A stretch of DNA of 34,931 nucleotides from an uncultured bacterium (GTDB lineage Bacteria; Verrucomicrobiota; Kiritimatiellia; CAIKKV01; CALHGX01), in NCBI GenBank assembly GCA_938031185.1, contig CALHGX010000033.1:1-34931 (forward strand). Reading direction: 5' to 3'. Both the position numbers and the translations under genes were made by a program. Positions 25,462 through 33,469 of this stretch are shown here, in pieces; the first letter of the stretch is position 1, and each line of letters opens with the position of its first letter. The notes below the pieces were generated by a model. The model had not been told where the DNA came from, searched no databases, and was given only the letters and a program-made list of their open reading frames with translations.

Positions 25462-26730
25462 CTACACGATTCGGACCAGCAGAAAGTGGCGCCGGCCGGA
25501 CCGCAAGACGACCATCCGCCCCTCGATCAGCATATCGTCGTTCACCGTGGCCGAGTGTTCCGTCACGCGCTGGTTGTTGACGTAGAAGCCGCCGTCCGCC
25601 ATCAGCCGCCGGACCTCCCCTTTGCTCCGGCACAATCCCGCGGCGCAAGCCACATCCACCAACGGGCGACCTCGCACTTCGTCCAGCCGTTTTTCGACGG
25701 AAGGCACGTCGGCAAAAATCTCCAGCAGATCGTCGACCCGCAAACCCGACAACGTGCCGCCGAAAAGCACTTCGCTGGCGCGCCGTGCGATGGTCAGTCC
25801 TTCCGTTCCGTGGACCGCCCGCGTCAGTTCTTCCGCCAGTCTCTTCTGCGCGATCCGTTCCTCCGGCGCCGATTGCATGGCCTCTTCCATTGCCGCAATC
25901 TCGTCCATCGGCACAAACGTCAGCACGCGCAGGTATCGGATGACGTCGGCGTCCGCCGTGCGCAGGAAATACTGGTAGAACTGATAATACGAGGTGCGCC
26001 GCCGGTCGAGGTAAACCGCATTGCCTTCGCTTTTGCCAAACTTGCGCCCTGTCGAATCGCACAGAATGGGAAACGTCAGCCCGTAAGCCTCCACGCCGCG
26101 CAGTTTGCGGATTAGGTCTGTGCCGGCCGTGATATTGCCCCACTGATCCGATCCGCCAATTTGAATGCGGCATCCTTCCGTATCGTACAAGTGGAGAAAA
26201 TCGTACGCTTGGATGAGCTGATAGCTGAATTCAGCGTAGCTCATTCCTCGATCTCCTTCCATGCGCGCTCGCACGCTTTCCTTCGCCAACATGGCACCCA
26301 CCCGAAAGTGCTTGCCCACGTCACGCAGGAATTCCACGAACGTGAAACGCTTCATCCAGTCGTGATTGTTCACAATCACCGCCGGCGCCTGTTTGTCGTT
26401 CAGATCCAGGAAACGACTCAGGTTTTCGCGGATCCCCTCGAGGTTTTGCTCCACCTCTTCCGCTGAAAGCATGGGCCGCTCGTTCGTCTTGCCCGAAGGA
26501 TCGCCGATCAATCCCGTCGCCCCGCCCACCAATGCCACCACCTTGTGCCCGGCGCGCTGAAAATGCGCCAGCCCCATGATTGTGACATAGTTGCCGATCT
26601 GCAGGCTGCTGGCGCTCGGGTCGAACCCGGCGTAAACGGCCGCGGGGTTTTCCACAAGGCGGCCGATATCCGGGCTGGTGACCGCCTCAAACAACCCCCG
26701 CTCCTGCAATGTGTCTATCACCGTAGCCAT
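25462..26730 (-). CDS. tyrS: Tyrosyl-tRNA synthetase
   Basis: A 422-residue class I aminoacyl-tRNA synthetase. The HIGH-like element is in [16 protein letters not shown] (33-48; QIGN), the tyrosine-binding region includes [12 protein letters not shown] and the KMSKS loop is KFGKS (230-234). The C-terminal S4 RNA-binding domain covers about 355-420 ([21 protein letters not shown]). Length matches bacterial TyrRS of the TyrS1 group. It follows rpsA across a 96-bp gap that contains a terminator and a hairpin holding the Shine-Dalgarno, so its expression may be set separately from rpsA. No T-box is seen. Confidence 0.96.
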   Translation of the reverse strand: MATVIDTLQERGLFEAVTSPDIGRLVENPAAVYAGFDPSASSLQIGNYVTIMGLAHFQRAGHKVVALVGGATGLIGDPSGKTNERPMLSAEEVEQNLEGIRENLSRFLDLNDKQAPAVIVNNHDWMKRFTFVEFLRDVGKHFRVGAMLAKESVRARMEGDRGMSYAEFSYQLIQAYDFLHLYDTEGCRIQIGGSDQWGNITAGTDLIRKLRGVEAYGLTFPILCDSTGRKFGKSEGNAVYLDRRRTSYYQFYQYFLRTADADVIRYLRVLTFVPMDEIAAMEEAMQSAPEERIAQKRLAEELTRAVHGTEGLTIARRASEVLFGGTLSGLRVDDLLEIFADVPSVEKRLDEVRGRPLVDVACAAGLCRSKGEVRRLMADGGFYVNNQRVTEHSATVNDDMLIEGRMVVLRSGRRHFLLVRIV

Positions 26731-26739
26731 GACGTGTGC

Positions 26740-26753
26740 CCCAGCCTCCTGGG
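26740..26753 (-). promoter_or_regulatory. Hairpin holding the tyrS Shine-Dalgarno sequence
   Basis: On the minus strand CCCAG, GAGG and CTGGG form a perfect 5-bp stem with the GAGG ribosome site as the loop. It lies 10 bases before the tyrS ATG (the GAGG is 14 bases away, longer than ideal) and just downstream of the rpsA terminator. This could limit ribosome access. It may also be chance in GC-rich DNA. Confidence 0.35.
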
Positions 26754-26761
26754 CGCCCCGA

Positions 26762-26798
26762 GAAAAACGAGGCGCTCCGCACGGGGCGAGCGCCTCGT
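26762..26798 (-). terminator. Rho-independent terminator downstream of rpsA
   Basis: Perfect 10-bp arms (26767-26776 and 26789-26798) with a 12-base loop are followed on the minus strand by TTTTT and then CTC. The structure lies 29 bases past the rpsA stop. It should end or attenuate the rpsA transcript before tyrS, whose start is 37 bases further on, so any tyrS promoter must overlap it or lie in rpsA. Confidence 0.8.
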
Positions 26799-26826
26799 CA
26801 CAAAAGGCCGGCTCTGAACGGCGCTT

Positions 26827-28617
26827 CTACTTCCGAGGCGATTCCCGATCTTTTCCTGATCGGTCCCCGGGATGCCACTCCTCTTCCTTCTGCGTTTGGC
26901 TGAAGGCTGCATCAAAGGCGCCCGCCAGATCCACCAAGTCTTCGCCGGGGCGCAACCCTTCGAGCATCTCCTCCTTGACCTCGAACTCCTCATCCGGCAC
27001 ACCGGCCGCCTTGATGCTGAGCCCGATCTTCCGCTCCACAGGGTCAATTCGCACGATGCGGGCCTGAATCTCGTCGCCCACTTTCAGGACGTCCTTGACC
27101 TTTTCGACCCGATCGTCACTGATCTGCGATATGTGCACCAGGCCGTCAATCCCCTCTTCAATGCTCACAAACGCCCCAAACGACGCCAGCTTGGACACCT
27201 TGCCGCTCACCATTTGTCCGACCCGGTACCGGCTGGATATGGACGCCCACGGATCCTCCTGCGCCTGCTTCAGCCCCAAACTGATCCGCTGGTTCTCCGG
27301 GTCCACCTCCAGCACCACAGCCTCGACCGTATCGCCCTTCTTCAGCACTTCCGACGGATGGTTGATCTTCCGCGTCCACGACATATCGGACACATGCACC
27401 ATCCCATCAATGCCGTCTTCCAGCTCCACAAAGGCCCCGTAGGATGTGAGGTTGCGCACCTGCCCCGTGATCCGCGCCCCGATGGGATACCGCTCCCGGA
27501 CGCCATCCCATGGATTGACTTCCGTCTGCCGCATACCGAGCGCAATCTTCTGTTCCTCCCGATTCACGCTCAACACCACCACATCCACTTCGTCGCCCAC
27601 TTTCAGCACATCTGCGACCCGGACGATCCGCTTTGTCCATGACATCTCGGAAACATGCACCAACCCTTCCACGCCCGGCTCAAGCTCGACAAAGGCGCCG
27701 TAGGGCACGATGTTCATGACGCGGCCGCGCAAACGGCTGCCGACGGGATATTTCGCCTCAATATTGTCCCACGGATTGGGCGTCTTCTGCTTGAGGCCCA
27801 GGGAAACGCGTTCGCGCTCAATGTTGACGTCCAGCACGACCACCTCGAGCTCCTGCCCAACGGACGCCAGCTCGCTGGGGTGGTTAACGCGCCCCCAGCT
27901 CATATCCGTAACGTGCAACAGCCCATCCATGCCGTCCAAATCCACGAACACACCAAAATCGGTTATGTTCTTGACCACGCCACGGCGCACCTGGCCGACT
28001 TTGATGTTGGATAACAACTCGCGCTTCTTGTCGCGCCGCCGCTCCTCCAGCAACTCCCGCCGCGAGAGGACGATGTTGCGCCGGTCGCCGTTGATCTTGA
28101 GAATCTTGAATTCCAGCGTCTTGCCGACATACGCGTCCGGATCGTGCACCGGGCCAATGTCCATCTGCGAGCCCGGCAAAAAGGATTCCACGCCGCCGAC
28201 GTCCACAATCATGCCGCCCTTGACGCGGCTGCGCACAACGCCTTCGACGACTGCGCCTTCCTTGTAGGTATCCAGCACCTGCTGCCAGCGCCGCTGCTGC
28301 TCGGCCCGCTCCTTGCTGAGGATGACCATGCCCTCTTCGTCCTCAATCCCTTCGAGCAGGACCTCAAATACATCGCCGGGCTTGATTTGTTCAACGTTCT
28401 CGAATTCCCGCGCGGGAATGACGCCTTCGGACTTGTAGCCGATGTCCACCACCACTTCGCTTCCGCGAACTTCCAGCACCTTGCCGGGGACAATGGAGCC
28501 CTCCCTGAAATCCTTGAGGGTCTCTTCGTACATCTGCGCCATGGCAGCCCGATCGTCGCCCTGCAATTTGGACAGATCGAATTCCACGCGCTGTTTCTTC
28601 TGCTTCTTTGCGGCCAT
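26827..28617 (-). CDS. rpsA: 30S ribosomal protein S1
   Basis: A 596-residue protein with six S1 (OB-fold) domains beginning at about residues 37, 121, 207, 292, 378 and 465. Domains 3-6 carry the RNA-binding face pattern GAFVELE...GLVHVS. S1 brings mRNA to the 30S subunit. Lysine-rich MAAKKQKK opens the protein. Start 28617 follows a frame with a non-homologous extension upstream. No Shine-Dalgarno is visible before the ATG (CCTAACCCT), as is often the case for rpsA, whose expression is autoregulated in E. coli. It is slightly longer than E. coli S1 (557), mainly by N- and C-terminal tails. Confidence 0.95.
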   Translation of the reverse strand: MAAKKQKKQRVEFDLSKLQGDDRAAMAQMYEETLKDFREGSIVPGKVLEVRGSEVVVDIGYKSEGVIPAREFENVEQIKPGDVFEVLLEGIEDEEGMVILSKERAEQQRRWQQVLDTYKEGAVVEGVVRSRVKGGMIVDVGGVESFLPGSQMDIGPVHDPDAYVGKTLEFKILKINGDRRNIVLSRRELLEERRRDKKRELLSNIKVGQVRRGVVKNITDFGVFVDLDGMDGLLHVTDMSWGRVNHPSELASVGQELEVVVLDVNIERERVSLGLKQKTPNPWDNIEAKYPVGSRLRGRVMNIVPYGAFVELEPGVEGLVHVSEMSWTKRIVRVADVLKVGDEVDVVVLSVNREEQKIALGMRQTEVNPWDGVRERYPIGARITGQVRNLTSYGAFVELEDGIDGMVHVSDMSWTRKINHPSEVLKKGDTVEAVVLEVDPENQRISLGLKQAQEDPWASISSRYRVGQMVSGKVSKLASFGAFVSIEEGIDGLVHISQISDDRVEKVKDVLKVGDEIQARIVRIDPVERKIGLSIKAAGVPDEEFEVKEEMLEGLRPGEDLVDLAGAFDAAFSQTQKEEEWHPGDRSGKDRESPRK

Positions 28618-28855
28618 AGGGTTAGGTTGTTTGGTTTTCCGTTTCCGTTCCACAAGCCGAAACGATCCCGACAGCACCCGCCGTTCGCTCGCCTCGACTC
28701 GCCGACACCCGTCGAAACCACTTTTATCTCAAATCTCGAGGCAGGCCACAAGGCTAAAATCAGCCTTTTGCGCGAACATTCAGAAGGCCTTGCGGCCCAG
28801 TCAATAACGCTCCGTCTGTCCGGCTGCCGTCCTTTCAGGAGCAGCCGCCGCCGGT
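28618..28855. other. Intergenic region upstream of rpsA
   Basis: The 238 bp between the large secreted protein and rpsA should hold the rpsA promoter. A possible -35 TTGACT is on the minus strand near 28800, but the -10 box at 17 bases is poor, so none is asserted. A hairpin at 28821-28847 follows the upstream gene. A short stem AAGGCT/AGCCTT at 28750-28767 faces the plus strand. Confidence 0.4.
28821..28847 (-). terminator. Stem-loop after the large secreted protein gene
   Basis: Seven plus four base pairs (CGGCTGC/GCAGCCG and TCCT/AGGA) with a two-base bulge and three-base loop lie just past the stop codon at 28856. No T tract follows, so termination is only suggested. Confidence 0.35.
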
Positions 28856-31624
28856 CTAGTCTCGCACCTCCAGCCGGAAAAAGCCGGTTGCATGATTCGT
28901 GTCCGGCGTGATGCTCCAGACCGCCCCTGTCAAGGGGCCGGCCTGCACCTGCCATACGTCGGCCGTCAGCGTCGGACTGAATAGCAACCACACACTGTCC
29001 GCCGGCTGGTCCCATCGCAAACGGATTCGGCCATCGCCTAGTGTTTCAAACCTTTGAATCGCAGGCGGTGGCAACGGATAGGTGAAGTATCTTGGACCAG
29101 CCGACCACTCGGAATAGCGATACCGCGAATCGCGCGCGCGTATCCGCCAGTAGTAGGTCTTGACCTCCGCCATGGCCTCCACTCCGGCCAAATCCTTCAG
29201 TTGTCTCGATGCCAGCCATCCGCCCCCGGTTGGCGCGCCGCCAATCACTATGCCCGCATCATCCACCAACGGCGCCTCAAACACCGGATTGTCGGCTATC
29301 TGAATGTGATAGTCCAAAATCGTGTCCCCTGCACCCGGATCCGTTGTCGCATACCATGACAGGGCGTACGAACTGCTGCGCATGACAGCGCCATTCGGCG
29401 GTCCCGCAATCACCACAGGCCAAGGCGGCGCATTGGTTTCGTTGACGTAGAACGTCGCCGTGGCCATCCAAGGCCCGACGTTTGCCCCATCGCTGGCCTG
29501 ACACCGCCACCAGTACTGCGCATTGTCGGCCAATGTGGTGTCAACCTGCCAAACCGTTACGCTCTCGCCCGCCGCCACAGACGGCACCTGCGCCACCAAC
29601 GTCTGCAAGGACGCATCGGCATACACCTCAAACGCGTAGCTCAACGGATCGCTCTGCGCGTCCTCGGCGTTCCAGACCTGCAGTACCGGACGTAGCATCC
29701 CGACGATCTCATTCTGAGCAGGCGCCTTGGCGGCAGGTGCGCTTGGGAACGGCGCGCCAACGCCAATATGATCCAGATACAGCCCGATACTCGGCGCAGT
29801 GTCCCACTCCGACCACGTGACGAATCGCAAGCGAAACGGCGTGTTGGTGTAGGCTGCAAGGGAGAACTGATACTTCTGCCATCCCTGGTTAAAGTCACTA
29901 TTTATCGCATGGACATCAATCCAGCCGATTCCGCCGTCAACGGACACTTGCGCCCGGAATCGGGTTCTCCACCACAACGCCCCTTTCAGCCAATACGTCA
30001 GAACAGGATGGGGCACACCCGCCAAATCGATGGAAGCGCCGTAAACCAGCGCATAAGCCGTATTAGGCGCTATTAGTCGTCCCGCTAGATCAGAGGCTGC
30101 GCCATTGCCGCCATACGCATTTGTCGTCAACATCCAGCCACCATCCAACCACGAATCAAGCGGGGACTCGAAGCGCTCATAAATCCGGTTGACCGGCGTG
30201 TCGGCATGATCTTCAACACGGAGATCATCCAGATGCCATCCCGCTCCCGCCACACTCCCATCCGACGTCAGGCGGAATCGGACCCGAATCATCGGCGCAT
30301 TTTTCCACGGCGAAAGATCAATCACCCGCCGCACCCAATTCGTCTGCACGCCATAGGTCCCATACACCCGGCTCCATGAGGCGCCGTCATTCCCTGACAC
30401 CTCAAGGTAGGCCCAATCACCCGAACCCATGAAACCACGCTCCCAGAACGTTAGCGTGGGCCAATTCATCCCTGCAGGATTTATCGCGGTATGAGCCGAC
30501 ATGTCGGCATTGTGCGGATAGTCGCCCGGCGCCGACGCCAGAGCCACCCCGCCATTCCGGCCAACTCCGGCTAACCGTCCCCATGTTCCTTCAAAGGTCC
30601 ACACCGACTGCTCGGTTTCGAAGTCTTCCACCGACGGCACGGGAACCCCCAACGTCCGCGCTGAAGATTCGTTGGACCCGGACACCGTGTTGTTTGTGTT
30701 CATCACATAGACTCGATAGTAATAAACACACCCCGCTCTCAGCGGTTGATCAGTCCATTCCGTCTCGTTCGCATTGGTAATCACCGCGAGCAGCGTGTGT
30801 CCCAGGCCCACTTCAGGCGCGGTTGAGCGATACACATGATAGGACTCAAAATCGCCTCCGGCGTACGCCGTCCATCTCAGGCGCAAGGATTGCGCCGTGG
30901 CCTGATCTGGTTGATGGAGCACCACATTCGGCGGCAACTCCTCGATCGTGAGCTTGTCCACATACCAGTTCTGATCCGGCTGCGTCTCCCACTCGCTCCA
31001 CGTCACGATCCGCAGCCGCGCCCCGTTCACCCGCGCCCATTCCGGCACCGTCACCTGCAGCCGCGTCCAATTCGCCCAATTCACATCGTAGTTATATCCA
31101 AGCAAATCCCCCCAACTCGAGCCCCCGTCCGCCGACATCTGCACCCGCATCCGCGTCCGCCACCACAACTGCCCCCGCATCCACACCGTCAACACCGGAT
31201 TCGTCGTCCCCGCCAGGTTCAACCCCCGCCCCAACACCAGCATGTTGTATAGATTCGGCGCGTACGTGTGCCCCTCCGTGTCCACCGCACACCATTCGCC
31301 GTCCAACACCCCGTTCGTCGTCGCCCGCCAGTTCGCCGACAGCCAGTTCGTCAACACCCCGTCCCCAAACCGCTCATACCACGGCAACCCCACCGCCGCC
31401 GGCGCCTCGTGCTCCACCACCCGCACCCCATCCACATACCACCCGTCATCCGTCGTGCTCCCGTCCGTCACCAGCCGCAACCGTATCCGCAAGTTCGCCG
31501 ACCCCTTCCACGGCGACAGGTCCACCCGCTTCCGCCCCCACACCCCCTGCACCCCGTTCACCCCATACACCCGCGTCCAGTTCCCCCCGTCGCTCGAAAC
31601 CTCCACATACGCCCAGTCCCCCAC
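28856..31624 (-). CDS. Multidomain secreted protein, C-terminal portion (frame-broken)
   Basis: A 922-codon open stretch beginning at GTG 31624 in mid-domain, so it is not an independent gene start. It continues the protein of 31446-33314 after a +1 slip. Repeated beta-sandwich modules of about 150 residues (MAM/jelly-roll-like, with LTFWERG...GDWAYLEVSGNDGASW and RVRFRLTSDGS patterns) alternate with fibronectin III-like modules (LRLRWTAYAGGDFESYHVYR). Two further FN3-like domains precede the end, and the last residues TGFFRLEVRD resemble C-terminal tails of PVC surface proteins. It has no catalytic motif, and is probably a cell-surface adhesin or binding protein. Codon use is unusual between about 30930 and 31620. 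Confidence 0.6.
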   Translation of the reverse strand: MGDWAYVEVSSDGGNWTRVYGVNGVQGVWGRKRVDLSPWKGSANLRIRLRLVTDGSTTDDGWYVDGVRVVEHEAPAAVGLPWYERFGDGVLTNWLSANWRATTNGVLDGEWCAVDTEGHTYAPNLYNMLVLGRGLNLAGTTNPVLTVWMRGQLWWRTRMRVQMSADGGSSWGDLLGYNYDVNWANWTRLQVTVPEWARVNGARLRIVTWSEWETQPDQNWYVDKLTIEELPPNVVLHQPDQATAQSLRLRWTAYAGGDFESYHVYRSTAPEVGLGHTLLAVITNANETEWTDQPLRAGCVYYYRVYVMNTNNTVSGSNESSARTLGVPVPSVEDFETEQSVWTFEGTWGRLAGVGRNGGVALASAPGDYPHNADMSAHTAINPAGMNWPTLTFWERGFMGSGDWAYLEVSGNDGASWSRVYGTYGVQTNWVRRVIDLSPWKNAPMIRVRFRLTSDGSVAGAGWHLDDLRVEDHADTPVNRIYERFESPLDSWLDGGWMLTTNAYGGNGAASDLAGRLIAPNTAYALVYGASIDLAGVPHPVLTYWLKGALWWRTRFRAQVSVDGGIGWIDVHAINSDFNQGWQKYQFSLAAYTNTPFRLRFVTWSEWDTAPSIGLYLDHIGVGAPFPSAPAAKAPAQNEIVGMLRPVLQVWNAEDAQSDPLSYAFEVYADASLQTLVAQVPSVAAGESVTVWQVDTTLADNAQYWWRCQASDGANVGPWMATATFYVNETNAPPWPVVIAGPPNGAVMRSSSYALSWYATTDPGAGDTILDYHIQIADNPVFEAPLVDDAGIVIGGAPTGGGWLASRQLKDLAGVEAMAEVKTYYWRIRARDSRYRYSEWSAGPRYFTYPLPPPAIQRFETLGDGRIRLRWDQPADSVWLLFSPTLTADVWQVQAGPLTGAVWSITPDTNHATGFFRLEVRD

Positions 31625-33314
31625 CCGCTATCGAATACCGATCCCAAAACTCCAACACCGGCCACACCGCACCCGTCAGATTCACCGCGGTTCGCGCCCA
31701 GCTATCGACGGAGTTGGCGTAAAGCCCATTCGGTGAATCCGTAAGGGAAAACATGCCCTCATGAGAATGATTGCTCGTGACACCCCACGAGCCCACGAAT
31801 GCCCATCGGCTCAAGGCGCCTTCAAAGTCCTCGGTGAACGGCAACGGGTTGTTTAGGGTCCTTCCCGAACCGGCCAATTCGCTGTCTGCGGAAAAGCCGC
31901 CCCAGAGGTTCACCGAATACACGCGGTAGTAGTAAACGGTGTCCAGGCCAAGACCGGTGTCCACCATGCTCAATTGGTTGCGGTCGGGGAACTGCCCGAC
32001 TAGGGTGGAATTGCAATCCACGGAAGGCGATTCGCTTCGGCACACGGCGTAGTGAGAGAAGAAATCGTTCGTGCACAGGCTCCACGCAATCTTCAGCGAA
32101 GAGGAGGTAGCTTCGTTCACAGCGGGCTGCCCCTGCCCGTCTGGCGCCGGGCTGATGGATAGGTCATCCAAATACCAGCCGTCCGCTGTATTCGCTGAAT
32201 CGCTTGTTACGCGAAAACGCACAAGGCAGGCGGGGTAATTCGTGTACGCCGACAAGTCATGCCGCCGAAGCACCCATGGGCTTGCGCCAGCCGTTCGGTC
32301 TGCCAGCACAAGCCAGGAAGCCCCGTTATTGGTCGAAAACTCCACCAACCCGTGGTCGCCGGCAAGAAACGAGTAGGCTTCCCGATAGCAGAGCACAGGC
32401 GCCTTCGCGCCGCGCAAATCCAGCGGGCGAGCAAGCGTTAAGGCGCAGGAACTGAGCCCGTTGGCATAGTTCGTACCCGGCGAATCGGTCCAAGCGTAGG
32501 ATGGCGAGAAACTGTTCTCACTGCTCAACGCCCAGGGCGGATCCGCCACCCAGATGCCGGCGCCACCCTCTCCGTTATCCATGAAAGGAAACTCCATTCC
32601 CGCCGGTGTGTCCACAGCTAATACGTCGCTCAAGCCGTGCAGGTCGTTGGTGTTGATCACCATGAGCCGATAGAAGTATTTCGTCTTTTGTCCGACCGCA
32701 ATGTCCGTCCAGTTGGTTGCATGCCGATCCTTCAGGCTGACCATTAAACGTGCAGTCTGCCAGTTCACATTCGACTCAAGACCTCGAAAAATCCGATACT
32801 CCGCGAAATCGTCTCCACCCGCCGGCCAAGCCAACGTGACCACACTGGGCGTGCTCGTCACGAGCGCCATCGGCCCCGCCTCAGGTATTTCACCAATCAA
32901 AAGGTCATCTCCATACCAGCCATCCATCACGATGGAGCTGTCCGTCACGAGACGAAACCGCAGGCGGACGTCGTTAGCCCCACGCGCGGCCGTCAAATCG
33001 ACTTGTTCCCGTACCCAAGCCCCTTGGTTGCCGGAATAGGAGGCCAACGGCATGCTCAGCCAATCAAGCCCCGCGTTGGTCGAAAGCTCCACATGAAGAA
33101 AATCCCATCCGGGTTCCAGTTGATACGGTGATAGAAACGCGCCGCCGGTCGCGTGGCGCTGGAAAGATCCACTCCCGTCGCCATCGTGGCAGCCGTGTCG
33201 GTGCTGTTGCGATAGAGTCCGCCGGGGCTGTCGGTCAACGCATGAATAGGCGATCGCGCATCCTCCGTTGTCACTCCCCAGGAACCATTGGTGTGCCAAT
33301 TCGCCAATCCCCAT
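31446..33314 (-). CDS. Multidomain secreted protein, middle portion (frame-broken)
   Basis: The meaningful homology runs from about 33112 down to 31622: three MAM/jelly-roll-like modules (WDFLHVELSTNAGLDWLSMP, GLVEFSTNNGASWLVL, SWGVTSNHSHEGMFSLTD) with FN3-like modules between. Residues before 33112 and after 31622 are out of frame with the repeats. At 31618-31622 a run of five C on the plus strand has one base too many, and removal of one G on the coding strand restores GGDWAYVEVS. Near 33111 one base is missing from a CCC/GGG run. The open stretch itself is not a real start or end. Confidence 0.5.
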   Translation of the reverse strand: MGIGELAHQWFLGSDNGGCAIAYSCVDRQPRRTLSQQHRHGCHDGDGSGSFQRHATGGAFLSPYQLEPGWDFLHVELSTNAGLDWLSMPLASYSGNQGAWVREQVDLTAARGANDVRLRFRLVTDSSIVMDGWYGDDLLIGEIPEAGPMALVTSTPSVVTLAWPAGGDDFAEYRIFRGLESNVNWQTARLMVSLKDRHATNWTDIAVGQKTKYFYRLMVINTNDLHGLSDVLAVDTPAGMEFPFMDNGEGGAGIWVADPPWALSSENSFSPSYAWTDSPGTNYANGLSSCALTLARPLDLRGAKAPVLCYREAYSFLAGDHGLVEFSTNNGASWLVLADRTAGASPWVLRRHDLSAYTNYPACLVRFRVTSDSANTADGWYLDDLSISPAPDGQGQPAVNEATSSSLKIAWSLCTNDFFSHYAVCRSESPSVDCNSTLVGQFPDRNQLSMVDTGLGLDTVYYYRVYSVNLWGGFSADSELAGSGRTLNNPLPFTEDFEGALSRWAFVGSWGVTSNHSHEGMFSLTDSPNGLYANSVDSWARTAVNLTGAVWPVLEFWDRYSIAGGGLGVCGGFERRGELDAGVWGERGAGGVGAEAGGPVAVEGVGELADTVAAGDGREHDG

Positions 33315-33418
33315 TCGAATCCGTCATCGAAGGGGTAACTGACGGCCCAACAAGCCGCACAAGAGGCCAACGTCAAAAAAATGATCTTCAGCCCATAACA
33401 ACCGGTGTATCGTTTCAT
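33056..33418 (-). CDS. Multidomain secreted protein, N-terminal portion with signal peptide
   Basis: This is the true start of the large protein: MKRYTGCYGLKIIFLTLASC, a signal peptide, then the first beta-sandwich module (FEWGLANWHTNGSWGVTTED, ALTDSPGGLYRNSTDTA). AAAGGA lies 8 bases before the ATG at 33418. The frame departs from the repeats at NWNPD near 33111. One extra base in the CCC/GGG run would make NWNPGWDFLHVEL and join it to the middle portion. As drawn, the frame stops at 33056. It is 51 bases after dacA, probably co-transcribed. The three pieces would together give a protein of about 1520 residues. Confidence 0.65.
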   Translation of the reverse strand: MKRYTGCYGLKIIFLTLASCAACWAVSYPFDDGFEWGLANWHTNGSWGVTTEDARSPIHALTDSPGGLYRNSTDTAATMATGVDLSSATRPAARFYHRINWNPDGIFFMWSFRPTRGLIG

Positions 33419-33469
33419 AGCGGCATCCTTTCGGTTCCCTCTCCGTGCGACGCTTCGTCCGCCTTCAGT

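Noticed and set aside
28750-28769. Terminator on the plus strand (AAGGCT/AGCCTT plus T4)
   Set aside because: No plus-strand gene lies upstream, the stem is only 6 bp and it is inside the likely rpsA promoter region.
31610-31630. Programmed ribosomal frameshift at the C5/G5 run
   Set aside because: No slippery heptamer or downstream structure of known type is seen. The gene has a second slip at 33111 and the site marks a composition change, so an indel, recombination or assembly problem is more likely.
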